The notes under the pieces are model-generated. The model did not search any database and was not told the origin of the DNA. It worked only from the letters and a program-made list of their open reading frames with translations. Both the position numbers and the translations under genes were made by a program. Positions 42,910 to 50,979 of a DNA stretch of 64,000 nucleotides are shown piece after piece (within the stretch, counting starts at the first letter, position 1; each line of letters starts with the position of its first letter). Source of the stretch: Lentzea fradiae (GTDB lineage: Bacteria > Actinomycetota > Actinomycetes > Mycobacteriales > Pseudonocardiaceae); NCBI RefSeq assembly GCF_900100955.1, contig NZ_FNCC01000009.1, positions 124,001 through 188,000 of the forward strand, given 5' to 3'.

Positions 42910-43326
42910 TCAGGACGACTTCACGCGTAGATTTCGGACGAACAAGACAGTCGACTCGGGTGCTTCGGCGAGCACGAAGCCGATCTCGTCGTCCGCGGCC
43001 ACCAGGTCGCCGGCGGACTCCGCCGTCCACCGCACGTCCGCGATCAGCTTGACCTCGCCGTCGGGCTGGGCGACCGTCGCGCCGATCGGCACGGCCACCT
43101 CCTCGCCGGTCTGGCGGGAGTCGCCGGTCTGCTCCAGCACCACGGTGCCGCCGTCCTCGCGGCCACCGGGGTCGGGCAGCTCCGCCACCAGGCGCAGCCC
43201 GCTCAGCCGCACGGAGTCCCCGGTGCGCTCGACCCGGCATTCGCCCTCGAAGTCGAGCACCATCGTCTTCGACCGCAGCGTCACCTCGGTCTGTTCGGCT
43301 CGGGCCTTGCCCGCGATGTCGGCCAT
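42910..43326 (-). CDS. Conserved hypothetical protein, beta-rich
   Basis: A 138-residue acidic protein predicted mostly beta-strand (KTMVLDFEGECRVERTGD; VKLIADVRWTAESAGDL), without recognised domain or membrane segment. ATG 43326 lacks a ribosome site and lies exactly 9 bases after the -10 of a SigB-like promoter, so its mRNA should be leaderless. Probably a stress-induced soluble protein of unknown role. Confidence 0.62.
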   Translation of the reverse strand: MADIAGKARAEQTEVTLRSKTMVLDFEGECRVERTGDSVRLSGLRLVAELPDPGGREDGGTVVLEQTGDSRQTGEEVAVPIGATVAQPDGEVKLIADVRWTAESAGDLVAADDEIGFVLAEAPESTVLFVRNLRVKSS

Positions 43327-43335
43327 GCGGTGTGC

Positions 43336-43361
43336 CTACCCGTGTTCCGGCTCGTGAAAAC
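43336..43361 (-). promoter_or_regulatory. SigB/SigF-like promoter, leaderless, for 42910-43326
   Basis: On the minus strand: GTTT (43361 to 43358), 16-bp spacer, GGGTAG (43341 to 43336), then 9 bases to ATG 43326. Confidence 0.68.
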
Positions 43362-43473
43362 ACCGGTGCCGCTCACGCACCTCGGGGCACGGTGTGGTGA
43401 GGTGCGGGAGCGGACACGCCCCGACGATGCTCCCCCGCACGGCGGCCCGGTAGTGGGTGATCACCGATGAGGT

Positions 43474-43490
43474 CATAGGCTGCGCCTATG
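43474..43490. promoter_or_regulatory. LysR autoregulatory palindrome over the start codon
   Basis: CATAGGC (43474-43480) and GCCTATG (43484-43490) form a 7-bp inverted repeat; the last ATG is the LysR start codon. A second perfect palindrome, GGTGATCACC, lies at 43456-43465. Confidence 0.5.
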
Positions 43491-44417
43491 CCACTGCCGT
43501 CCAGGGTCACCGACCTGACCAGCTTCGACCTGCTGCTGAGCGTCGCGGAGCTGGGCAGCATCGGGCGGGCGGCACGCGCCTGCGGGATGTCGCAGCCCAG
43601 CGCCAGCGAACGGCTCCGGGCGCTGGAGGCGCGGGTCGGCGTGGCGCTGCTCGAGCGGACCCCGCGCGGTGCGCGGCTCACCACCGCGGGCCAGCTCGTG
43701 GCCGGGTGGGCGGCGCCGGTGCTCGCGAAGGCCACCGACCTCGACGCCGGGCTCACCAGCCTGCGCGCCGACCGGCAGGGCCAGCTCCGGATCGCCGCGA
43801 GCCTCACGGTGGCCGAGTACCTGCTGCCCGCGTGGCTGATCGCGCTGCGGGTGGTCAGCCCGGACACCGCGACGGTGCTCACGGCGGGCAACTCGGTGCA
43901 CGTCGCCGAGCAGGTCCTGGGCGGCAGGGCCGACCTCGGGTTCATCGAGAACACCGGCGTGCCCGCGGACCTGACCGGCCGGGTCGTCGCCCACGACGAG
44001 CTGGTGCTGGTCGTCGCGCCCGGCCACCCGTGGGCCCGGCGGCGCCGCGTCACCGCCGCCCAGGCCGCCGCCACCCCGCTGGTCAGCCGCGAGCCCGGTT
44101 CGGGCACCCGCCAGGCGTGGGAGCACGCGCTGCGCGCGGCGGGCGTCACGGAGTCGGCCGGTGCGTTGCTGGAGATGTCGTCGACCACCGCGATCAAGGC
44201 CGCCGCGACCGGGGGCATCGGCCCCGCCGTGCTGAGCCGGTACGCGGTGGCAGCCGACCTGGCGACCCGCGCCCTGGTCGAGGTCGAGGTGACCGGCCTG
44301 GACCTGCACCGCGCGCTGCGGGCGGTGTGGCCCGCCGGGAGGACACCCCGGGGCCCCGCCTCCGACCTGCTGGCCATCGCGACGCGTAGGCTCACCACCC
44401 GTGCCGACCGGGGGTAG
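43488..44417 (+). CDS. LysR-family transcriptional regulator (CysB/CbbR-like)
   Basis: The 309-residue regulator has an N-terminal helix-turn-helix (IGRAARACGMSQPSASERLR, residues ~24-43) and a LysR effector domain from ~90, with the GADLGFIEN-like motif seen as GGRADLGFIENTGV. The start codon is embedded in a palindrome, suggesting tight autoregulation. No enzyme gene is divergent, so its target is not evident. Its stop overlaps the HNH gene by 17 bp. Confidence 0.9.
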   Translation: MPLPSRVTDLTSFDLLLSVAELGSIGRAARACGMSQPSASERLRALEARVGVALLERTPRGARLTTAGQLVAGWAAPVLAKATDLDAGLTSLRADRQGQLRIAASLTVAEYLLPAWLIALRVVSPDTATVLTAGNSVHVAEQVLGGRADLGFIENTGVPADLTGRVVAHDELVLVVAPGHPWARRRRVTAAQAAATPLVSREPGSGTRQAWEHALRAAGVTESAGALLEMSSTTAIKAAATGGIGPAVLSRYAVAADLATRALVEVEVTGLDLHRALRAVWPAGRTPRGPASDLLAIATRRLTTRADRG

Positions 44418-44751
44418 CAAACAGGTTCGCGCCGCGCGCAAGCGCAAGAAGCGCATGGCCCGCGTCCTGCACGACCTCACCGACGCGCAGTGGGACGCGC
44501 TCAGGGCGGCGTGGGGCGGCTGCGCGTACTGCGGCACGTCCTCGGGGGCGTTGCAGAAGGACTGCGTGCAGGCGATCTCGCGCGGTGGCCGGTACACGCT
44601 CGGCAACGTCGTGCCCGCGTGCGGCTCGTGCAACGCCAGCAAGTGCAACTCCGAGGTGACGGGCTGGCTGCGACGCAAGAAGCTCGACGAGCGCGCGTTC
44701 CTGGTGCGGCACTACGAGATCGGCAAGGACCTCACCGCGCGGTTCGCCTGA
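44401..44751 (+). CDS. HNH endonuclease family protein
   Basis: A 116-residue protein with the HNH zinc-finger nuclease fold: CAYCG near residue 42, then the QKDCVQAISRGGRYTLGN core and PACGSCNASK. The first histidine of HNH is replaced by the DCVQAISRGG variant. A basic N-terminus (KQVRAARKRKKR) should bind DNA. GTG 44401 lies within the LysR 3' end. The 3' end overlaps the convergent MATE gene by 20 bp. Similar stand-alone proteins occur widely in actinomycetes. Confidence 0.85.
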   Translation: MPTGGSKQVRAARKRKKRMARVLHDLTDAQWDALRAAWGGCAYCGTSSGALQKDCVQAISRGGRYTLGNVVPACGSCNASKCNSEVTGWLRRKKLDERAFLVRHYEIGKDLTARFA

Positions 44752-45976
44752 GGCGGACGGCCAGGAGGAACGCCGTGCCCTGTCCCACGCCGATGGCCAC
44801 GTCCGCGACGACCAGCGCGACCCAGAGCCCGGTCAGGTCCCGCGTTCCCAGCGCGACGGCGGCCAGCACGCCGAAGCAGACGGCGAACACCACCAGGCTC
44901 GGCGTGGTCCGCTTCAACCCGACCAGCCCGAAGCCCAGCACCGCCTGCACGCCGTCCGCGAAGACCACGAGCACAACCAGCGGGAGCAGCCCGCGGACCA
45001 CCGCCACGACCGCGGGATCGGTGCTGAACAGCGGCACCACGTCCCCCAGCACGACGATCCCGCACCCCACCGGCAGCGCCACGAGCGCGACCACCAGACC
45101 GGCGGCGACCGCGCGCCGCACCCCGTCACCTCCCGCACGGGCGCTGACCACCGGCACCACGGCCTGACCGATCGCGATGGCCGCGGTGAAGGCCAGCCCC
45201 ACCAGCGAGGTGGCGATGTTGTGGGCCGCTGCCGCCGTCGCGCTGATCCGGGCGGCGGCGATGGCCAGCACCCCGAGCACCGCGAACTTCACGAGCGCCG
45301 TGCCGGCCAGCGGCAGCCCGACCCGAGCCAGCTCGACCACGTGTCCCAAGTGGACTTTCCAACCCGGCCCGTGCCGGAGTTCGCCGCGCAGCAACGACAT
45401 TGTGACGGCACAGCCGACGGACTGGGCGGCGCAGTACGCCACTCCCGCTCCGTTGAGCCCGAAAAAGCCTACCAGCAAAGGCGAGAGCACGGCCGTGCAC
45501 GCCGCCACGAGCAGACAGGCGCGCAGGACGGCCTTCCCACGCCCGAGACCGACGAGGACGGACGTGCCCATCGCGCCGAACCCGGTGATCACCACACCCG
45601 CGGCCATGAACGCGGGGAACGCGCCCAGTGCCGCGACGACCTCCGGCTCGACGCCACTGCCCCGCGCGACGAGCGGAACGCACGCGACCGCGACGGCACC
45701 CAGCAGACCGGCGAACACCGCGAGCCACGCACCGTCGCGCACAACCTGTTCGACGTCGCCCGGCCGGACGAACGGCAGAACACCTCGCACAGCACCGGTC
45801 ACCGCCGCCAGCGCGGGGAAGTACACGGCACCCGTCACGGAGAACGCCGCCAGCTCGACGGTTCCCGACCGGCCGAGCGCCGCGGTCGTGACGAGCGCGC
45901 TCACCGACACCGCGACCATCGACACGTACAACGGCAGCGCGGCCCCGGCGACCCGCCTGACGTCGTGCGACAGCAC
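44732..45976 (-). CDS. MATE-family efflux transporter
   Basis: A 414-residue protein with about twelve transmembrane helices and MATE-type features (VAGAALPLYVSMVAVSVSAL at the N-terminus; ARVGLPLAGTALVKFAVLGV opening the second half). It is probably a Na+- or H+-coupled exporter of drugs or metabolites. GTG 45976 is chosen because it directly precedes helix 1 and lies 8 bp after the lipoprotein stop. Upstream in-frame sequence is shadow coding of the lipoprotein gene. Confidence 0.85.
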   Translation of the reverse strand: MLSHDVRRVAGAALPLYVSMVAVSVSALVTTAALGRSGTVELAAFSVTGAVYFPALAAVTGAVRGVLPFVRPGDVEQVVRDGAWLAVFAGLLGAVAVACVPLVARGSGVEPEVVAALGAFPAFMAAGVVITGFGAMGTSVLVGLGRGKAVLRACLLVAACTAVLSPLLVGFFGLNGAGVAYCAAQSVGCAVTMSLLRGELRHGPGWKVHLGHVVELARVGLPLAGTALVKFAVLGVLAIAAARISATAAAAHNIATSLVGLAFTAAIAIGQAVVPVVSARAGGDGVRRAVAAGLVVALVALPVGCGIVVLGDVVPLFSTDPAVVAVVRGLLPLVVLVVFADGVQAVLGFGLVGLKRTTPSLVVFAVCFGVLAAVALGTRDLTGLWVALVVADVAIGVGQGTAFLLAVRLRRTAR

Positions 45977-45984
45977 CGATCTGC

Positions 45985-46431
45985 TCAAGCGGAGTTGCGG
46001 ATCACGTGGTAGCTCTGGAAGAGCGCGTCCCAAGCCTGGCCGCATCGGTTGTCCAGACTCGCGTCGGCGCTGGCGCCGCCCGCCGCGAACCACGGTTCGC
46101 ACGGTGCGAGCTCGGAGACCTGGCGCCGGACGTCGGCGATGGCGGCCTGCCCGGCGGGCGCGAGCTTCGCGGACTGCCGCTCCACCTCGTCGACCACCGC
46201 CGTGACGTCCGGCAGCAGGCGGGCGCAGTTGTCGGCGGGGTCGACGGGTTCGCCGCGCAGGCGGGCCACGCACGCGGTCAGCAGGGCGCCGACGGCGTCG
46301 AGCCGGGGTTGCAGCTCCGGCAGGGCACTGCCGTGGGACGAAGGGGATGCGGGGCTGATCGTGGGCAGCGAGGTGGTCGTGGAACCGCACCCGACCAGCA
46401 GCAGAGCCAGCGCGATGACGGAGTGGCGCAT
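45985..46431 (-). CDS. Small secreted lipoprotein, unknown
   Basis: A 148-residue protein with a lipoprotein signal peptide (MRHSVIALALLLVGC; lipobox LVGC, Cys15), a Ser/Thr/Pro linker and a helical domain containing four cysteines after the lipidated one, probably disulfide-bonded outside the cell. No family is recognised. The MATE transporter gene starts 8 bp after its stop, so the two probably form an operon. Confidence 0.75.
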   Translation of the reverse strand: MRHSVIALALLLVGCGSTTTSLPTISPASPSSHGSALPELQPRLDAVGALLTACVARLRGEPVDPADNCARLLPDVTAVVDEVERQSAKLAPAGQAAIADVRRQVSELAPCEPWFAAGGASADASLDNRCGQAWDALFQSYHVIRNSA

Positions 46432-46816
46432 GCCAGGCAGCCTAGCGACGTGCCGCGACCGCCAGAGCCGGGGTGCTCTGGCGGACAGGGCTTTCACCCG
46501 ATCAGGGCAGCGGTATACGAACAGGTAGGACCGCCGATTCGTGACCTCCGACTGACCGCACTGGGCCAAGCCGTGGCACAGTCACCGTCGCAGGTGGACA
46601 CACCGCCGTTGACCACAGCGGGTTCCGGGGCTTGTCCTCCGCGCTGGAGCCCGCCGACCCGCGCCGCGAGTCCACTTCGGACTCAACGGAGATGTTTTCC
46701 TGAACCTGTCTCGAAACGGGACGCCAAGCCCGTACGCGCGGCACCCTGTCCGCACGCGGTACGAGCTGAGAGCGCGATCACATCGCTGCGCGGCGGCGCC
46801 GGGTACCGTTGGAGCC
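46432..46816. other. 385-bp intergenic region between lipoprotein and selO
   Basis: No convincing gene is seen. Just before selO, TACCGT (46804-46809) fits a housekeeping TANNNT -10 and would start a nearly leaderless selO mRNA. The remainder contains only short open frames without start sites or domain similarity. Confidence 0.5.
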
Positions 46817-48220
46817 GTGAGCATCAGTCTGAGCAGCGACTTCGCCACCGCCGTCCCCGAGATGGCGGTCTCGTGGGAGGCCGCCCCGGTCGCCGAGCCG
46901 GAACTCCTCGTCCTCAACGAGCCGCTGGCGCGCGAGCTCGGCCTCGACCCCGCCTGGCTGCGGGCCGACGGCCTGCCGTTGCTCGTCGGTGGCGGGCGGA
47001 CCGGCGTGGCGCAGGCGTACGCGGGGCACCAGTTCGGCGGCTACTCCCCCCGGCTCGGCGACGGCCGCGCCCTGCTGCTCGGCGAGCTGACCGACGCCGG
47101 GGGACGCCTGCGCGACCTGCACCTCAAGGGCTCCGGCCGCACGCCGTTCGCCCGCGGCGGCGACGGGCTCGCGGCGATCGGCCCTATGCTGCGCGAGTAC
47201 GTCGTCAGCGAGGCGATGCACGCGCTCGGCATTCCGACCACCCGGTCGCTGGCCGTCGTGGCGACCGGCGCGGTCGTGCAGCGCGACGAGCCTCTGGCGG
47301 GCGCGGTGCTCGCTCGCGTGGCCGCGTCGCACCTGCGGGTCGGCAGCTTCCAGTACGCGCGCAACACCGGCGACGCCGACCTGCTGCGCCGCCTGGCGGA
47401 CCACGCCATCGCCCGCCACCACCCCGGCAGCACGTACCCGGAACTGTTCGAGCACGTCGTGGCGGCACAGGCGGACCTCGTCGCGCGGTGGATGCTCGTC
47501 GGGTTCATCCACGGCGTGATGAACACGGATAACATGACGATCTCCGGCGAGACCATCGACTACGGCCCGTGCGCGTTCATGGAGGCGTACGACCCGGCGA
47601 CGCGGTACAGCTCCATCGACCACCGCGGCCGGTACGCCTTCGGCAACCAGCCGATCATCGCCGAGTGGAACCTCGCGCGGCTCGCCGAGGCGCTGCTGCC
47701 GTTGTTCGACGACGACCAGGACAAGGCCGTCGCGATGGCGATGGAGACGCTCGGGACCTTCCCCGAGCGGTTCGAACGGGCCTGGATCGACGGGCTGGGC
47801 CGCAAGCTCGGCGTGTCCGGTGACGTGAAGCCGTTGCTCAAGGACCTGCTCGCGTTGCTGCAGGAGAACCACGTCGACTTCACGTCGTTCTTCCGCCTGC
47901 TCTCCCAGGCCGCACGTGGTGACGCCGAACCGGCCAGGTCGCTGTTCCTCGACCTCGCCGGCATCGACGCGTGGATCGCCCGCTGGTGCGAGCTCGGCCC
48001 GGACGCCGACGCGATGGACCGGGTCAACCCCGTCTACGTCCCGCGCAACCACCTCGTCGAGGAGGCACTGGCGGCGGGCGCCGACGGCGACCTCGGCCCG
48101 GTGCACCGCCTGCTGGACGCGATCACCCGCCCGTTCGAGGAACGGCCCGGCCTGGAATACTTCGCGGCTCCTGCGCCGCAGGACTTCAGCGCCACCTACC
48201 GGACCTTCTGCGGGACCTGA
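46817..48220 (+). CDS. selO: Protein adenylyltransferase SelO (YdiU family)
   Basis: The 467-residue protein belongs to the SelO pseudokinase family, which transfers AMP to protein hydroxyls, often during oxidative stress. Visible motifs are [17 protein letters not shown] (flipped ATP-binding loop), [22 protein letters not shown] and [13 protein letters not shown] (metal-binding Asp). The C-terminal TFCGT contains the redox cysteine position occupied by selenocysteine in animals. GTG 46817 starts almost at the inferred transcription start. The stop overlaps the trmO start. Confidence 0.93.
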   Translation: MSISLSSDFATAVPEMAVSWEAAPVAEPELLVLNEPLARELGLDPAWLRADGLPLLVGGGRTGVAQAYAGHQFGGYSPRLGDGRALLLGELTDAGGRLRDLHLKGSGRTPFARGGDGLAAIGPMLREYVVSEAMHALGIPTTRSLAVVATGAVVQRDEPLAGAVLARVAASHLRVGSFQYARNTGDADLLRRLADHAIARHHPGSTYPELFEHVVAAQADLVARWMLVGFIHGVMNTDNMTISGETIDYGPCAFMEAYDPATRYSSIDHRGRYAFGNQPIIAEWNLARLAEALLPLFDDDQDKAVAMAMETLGTFPERFERAWIDGLGRKLGVSGDVKPLLKDLLALLQENHVDFTSFFRLLSQAARGDAEPARSLFLDLAGIDAWIARWCELGPDADAMDRVNPVYVPRNHLVEEALAAGADGDLGPVHRLLDAITRPFEERPGLEYFAAPAPQDFSATYRTFCGT

Positions 48221-48615
48221 TGAAACTGCAGCCCATCGGCCACGTCGAGTCGCCGCTGCGCGACCGCGCGGCCGCACCGAGGCAGGCCGACGAGGACGCG
48301 CCGCAGGCGTGGCTCGTCTTCGCCCCCGAGTACGCGCGGGCCATCCGCGAGCTGGCCGCGGGCCAGGACGTCCTCGTGCTCACCTGGCTCGACCGCGCCG
48401 ACCGCTCCGTGCTCGCCGTGCACCCGCGCGACGACCGCGACCGGCCGGAGACGGGGGTGTTCTCCACCCGCTCCCCCGACCGGCCGAACCCGATCGGCCT
48501 GCACCGCGTCGAGATCGTCGCCGTCGACGGGCTGAAGGTGCGGGTCGCGCACCTGGAGGCACTCGACGGGACACCGGTGGTCGACGTGAAGCCGGTGCTG
48601 GGCACCGAACGCTGA
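48220..48615 (+). CDS. trmO: TrmO-type tRNA (N6-threonylcarbamoyladenosine) methyltransferase
   Basis: The 131-residue protein has the TsaA/TrmO beta-barrel fold: N-terminal PIGHVESPL, central GVFSTRSPDRPNPIGL and C-terminal LDGTPVVDVKPVL, the three conserved blocks of the family. TrmO methylates t6A37 in certain tRNAs using S-adenosylmethionine. ATG 48220 overlaps the selO stop (TGATG), so expression is coupled to the adenylyltransferase. Single-domain length is normal for actinobacteria. Confidence 0.88.
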   Translation: MKLQPIGHVESPLRDRAAAPRQADEDAPQAWLVFAPEYARAIRELAAGQDVLVLTWLDRADRSVLAVHPRDDRDRPETGVFSTRSPDRPNPIGLHRVEIVAVDGLKVRVAHLEALDGTPVVDVKPVLGTER

Positions 48616-48643
48616 CCGGTGAAGGTGAACGGGCGTCCCGGCC

Positions 48644-48649
48644 GGGTAC
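48644..48649 (+). promoter_or_regulatory. SigB-like -10 element before the proline-rich mini-gene
   Basis: GGGTAC (48644-48649) lies exactly 9 bases before ATG 48659; a weak -35 GTGA (48625-48628) lies 15 bases upstream. Confidence 0.45.
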
Positions 48650-48658
48650 CCGGCGGGC

Positions 48659-48829
48659 ATGAGCCAGCCAGTACCGCCTCCAGGACCGCCCACCACGCCG
48701 GGACCGGACCAGCCGCGCCCGCCCGGCCCCGACACCGACCCGCTGAACCCACCGGGACCGGCCCCGGACCCGCTGCGGCCACCGGGGCCTGATCCGGACC
48801 CGGTCCCGCCCGGTCCCGAACCGCTGTAG
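48659..48829 (+). CDS. Proline-rich mini-protein, unknown
   Basis: A 56-residue open frame starting ATG 48659 and ending TAG 48827-48829. Almost half its residues are proline, in PPGPxxDPL-like repeats (NPPGPAPDPLRPPGPDPDP). No ribosome site is present, but the ATG is exactly 9 bases after a GGGTAC -10, the same spacing as the other leaderless stress genes here, and a hairpin follows at 48844. Proline-rich short frames can arise by chance in GC-rich DNA, so coding status is moderate. Confidence 0.5.
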   Translation: MSQPVPPPGPPTTPGPDQPRPPGPDTDPLNPPGPAPDPLRPPGPDPDPVPPGPEPL

Positions 48830-48843
48830 CACCCCACCCGGGA

Positions 48844-48890
48844 ACGCGGGGGCCCTACGTTTCCTCCGAGGGAACGTAGGGGCCCCGCGT
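48844..48890. terminator. 17-bp hairpin after the proline-rich gene
   Basis: Arms 48844-48860 and 48874-48890 pair with one mismatch. The core CGCGGGGGCCCTACGT is related to hairpins at 22464 and 34374. Confidence 0.65.
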
Positions 48891-48905
48891 TTCCTGCGGA
48901 GACGG

Positions 48906-48931
48906 GTTTGGCCGGCTGCCGCGGTGGGTAC
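48906..48931 (+). promoter_or_regulatory. SigB/SigF-like promoter for the DUF3040 gene
   Basis: GTTT (48906-48909), 16-bp spacer, GGGTAC (48926-48931), with a 39-base leader carrying GGGGAG before ATG 48971. Confidence 0.65.
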
Positions 48932-48970
48932 ACGCCCCGTGCGACAGCCGACCGACCTGGGGAGCGCGTG

Positions 48971-49162
48971 ATGCTCAGTCGTCAGGAACACCAGCGGCTC
49001 ATCGACATCGAACGGCACCTGCGCGCCACCGACCCCGACCTGGCCCGTTCCCTGAGCGCCTTCCCGGACTCCCGGCGCGCCCGCCGTCAGCTCGCGGCGG
49101 CCGTGGTCGCCGTGATGGTGGCCGCGGTGCTCGCCGGGCTGGGCGTGCTGATCCTGAGCTGA
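48971..49162 (+). CDS. DUF3040 small membrane protein
   Basis: A 63-residue protein: N-terminal amphipathic helix (RQEHQRLIDIERHLRATDPD), basic linker, one transmembrane helix (AVVAVMVAAVLAGLGVLIL). It matches DUF3040, like the gene at 38890, but with a single membrane helix. ATG 48971 follows GGGGAG. The 3' end overlaps the convergent PLP-enzyme gene by 76 bp. Confidence 0.8.
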   Translation: MLSRQEHQRLIDIERHLRATDPDLARSLSAFPDSRRARRQLAAAVVAVMVAAVLAGLGVLILS

Positions 49163-50163
49163 CCGTTCGGCGGCGCCTGCCTGCGGTTCCAGCGCATCCG
49201 CGACCACGGCAGGTCCATCTCCTCCAGCGCGCCGATCTGCCGCGGCCGCAGGTCGTCCGGCGCCATCGCCTGCTCGTGCCGGGAGTAGGCGGCGTCGACG
49301 TAGCGGTGGCCGGTGTCCGGCGCCAGCACGACGACGTGCCGGTCCGGGTCGAGGCGCTGCTCCCACCGCGCGGCCAGGTACGCCGCCCCCGCCGACAGAC
49401 CGGCGAAGATCGCGTGCTCGCGCAGCAGGGCCACGCTGCCGGTCAGGGCCGCGTCGAAGCCGAACCAGTGCACGGTGTCGTAGAGCGCGTGGTCGACGTT
49501 GCCGAACGGGATGGAGCTGCCGATCCCGGCGATGATGATCTCCGGGTCGTGCACGTGCTCGCTGCCGAACGTGACGCTGTCGAACGGCTGCACTCCGGCC
49601 AGCTCGACGTCCGGGTCGGTCTCCCGGAGGAACCTCGTCAACGCGCCGGTCGACGCGCCGGTGCCGACGCCGCCCACGACCGTCAGCCGTGAGCAGTCGG
49701 CGTGTTCGCGCACCAGGTCGGCGATCGGCCGGTAGCCGCGGTAGTGGACGTCGTCGTGGTACTGGCGCATCCAGTGGTGCCGCGGGCGGTCGCGCAGGAT
49801 CTCCCGCACCCGTTCGACCCGGCGGCTCTGGTCGAGCTTGAGGCTCTGCGACGGTGGCATCGGCTCGACCGTGGCGCCGAGGATCTCCAGCTGCGTGCGC
49901 AGCGTCTTGTCCACGGTCGTGGAGGCGACGATGTGGCAGTGCAGGCCGTAGCGGTGGCACGCGAGCGCCAGCGCGTGGGCGTAGATGCCGCTGGAACTGT
50001 CGACCAGCGTGTCCCCGTGCGCGATCGTGCCGCGTTCGAGGAGGTACCGGACGGCTTCGAGCGCGGAGGCGACCTTCATGGTCTCGAAGCGCAGGCAGAG
50101 GGTGCGGGAGTCGAGGCGCACCAGGGCGGGGCGGCTGAGTGCTTCTGCGATGTGGTGGTCCAC
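49087..50163 (-). CDS. PLP-dependent enzyme, fold type II (cysteine synthase/SbnA-like)
   Basis: The 358-residue protein has the tryptophan-synthase-beta fold: the PLP lysine in RFETMKVASAL, the substrate loop DSSSGIYAHALA, and the phosphate-binding VGGVGTGASTGAL. It is divergent from housekeeping CysK, closer in style to diaminopropionate- or beta-substituted-alanine-forming enzymes. GTG 50163 is preceded by a GAGAGAAG site. It is the last gene of the importer operon, 8 bp after the DUF364 gene. The ~25-residue Ala/Thr-rich tail lies in the overlap with DUF3040. Its role may be making or modifying a metal ligand. Confidence 0.82.
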   Translation of the reverse strand: MDHHIAEALSRPALVRLDSRTLCLRFETMKVASALEAVRYLLERGTIAHGDTLVDSSSGIYAHALALACHRYGLHCHIVASTTVDKTLRTQLEILGATVEPMPPSQSLKLDQSRRVERVREILRDRPRHHWMRQYHDDVHYRGYRPIADLVREHADCSRLTVVGGVGTGASTGALTRFLRETDPDVELAGVQPFDSVTFGSEHVHDPEIIIAGIGSSIPFGNVDHALYDTVHWFGFDAALTGSVALLREHAIFAGLSAGAAYLAARWEQRLDPDRHVVVLAPDTGHRYVDAAYSRHEQAMAPDDLRPRQIGALEEMDLPWSRMRWNRRQAPPNGQLRISTPSPASTAATITATTAAAS

Positions 50164-50171
50164 GTCTTCTC

Positions 50172-50966
50172 TCAGGCTCGGTAGCGGTACAGCGCTGTCT
50201 CGTCGGCGCTGAACTGCGAGAACGGGAACGGCTCTGCGGACAGGGCGGTGACGCCCTCGCCGAGGAAGTGGCGGGCGACGGCGCTCGCGGTCTGGGCGTA
50301 GACGACGAGCGGCACGTCCCGCTCGCGGCAGGTGCGCAGGATCTCGTCGAACGTGCCGTTGCCGATGGTCATGCCGGTCGCGACGACGGCGTCCGCGACG
50401 CCGAGGACGTCCCGCATGTCCGGTGTCACCGGGTCGCCCCACTGCGTGGTGCGCAGGTGCAGGTCGCACGGCAGGCATTCGGCGCCGCGCTCGCGGATGG
50501 CGGCCACCAGCGGGTTCACCACGCCGATCAGCGCGACCTTCGCTCCCGCCGGCACGTCCAGCAGCCCGGCGACGGCGGCGTCACGGGCCCGCGCCCGTTC
50601 CTCCGGTGTTCCCGACGGCAGCACCACGCGTTCGGCGTCTCCAGTCCGGTGTGGACGGACGTGCCCGAGGTAGGCGTCCAGTGCCGCGATCCGCACCGGG
50701 GCGGGCGCCTCGGTGAGCAGCGTCGCGACGGGTGAGCCGGAGTAGTTCGCGCACACCGCCGGATCGGCGTCGCCTTCCGCGAACGCGCACGCGCCGAACG
50801 CGGAACCCATGCGCACCAGCACGTACTGGTTGCGGTAGGTGGTGTCGCCGCCCGCGAGCCTGGTGCCGTGGTGGACCCAGAACACGCTGGTCGCCGGCAC
50901 CTCCCCCGGGTCGGGCCCGTGCCGTCCCGACAGCACCTCCGCCGTCAGTTCGTCCACAGTGGTCAC
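50172..50966 (-). CDS. DUF4213/DUF364 Rossmann-like protein (putative metal-chelate handling)
   Basis: A 264-residue protein. Residues ~1-110 match the DUF4213 N-terminal domain (QYVLVRMGSAFGACAF). The rest is the DUF364 Rossmann-like domain with VALIGVVNPLVAAIRERGAE and DAVVATGMTIGNGTFDEILR. This family is described as a putative heavy-metal-chelating domain and often neighbours FecBCD-type importers, as here. GTG 50966 is preceded by a purine-rich AAGGGGGAAG site. The position between the importer ATPase and the PLP enzyme suggests processing of an imported metal complex. Confidence 0.83.
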   Translation of the reverse strand: MTTVDELTAEVLSGRHGPDPGEVPATSVFWVHHGTRLAGGDTTYRNQYVLVRMGSAFGACAFAEGDADPAVCANYSGSPVATLLTEAPAPVRIAALDAYLGHVRPHRTGDAERVVLPSGTPEERARARDAAVAGLLDVPAGAKVALIGVVNPLVAAIRERGAECLPCDLHLRTTQWGDPVTPDMRDVLGVADAVVATGMTIGNGTFDEILRTCRERDVPLVVYAQTASAVARHFLGEGVTALSAEPFPFSQFSADETALYRYRA

Positions 50967-50979
50967 TTCTTCCCCCTTC

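Noticed and set aside
46582-46917. Minus-strand gene in the 385-bp gap before selO
   Set aside because: It overlaps the selO start, has no ribosome site or domain and looks like shadow coding.
49087-50163. Housekeeping cysteine synthase CysK
   Set aside because: The lysine and substrate loops differ (ETMKVAS, DSSSGIYA), and the gene sits in a metal-importer operon without cysE.
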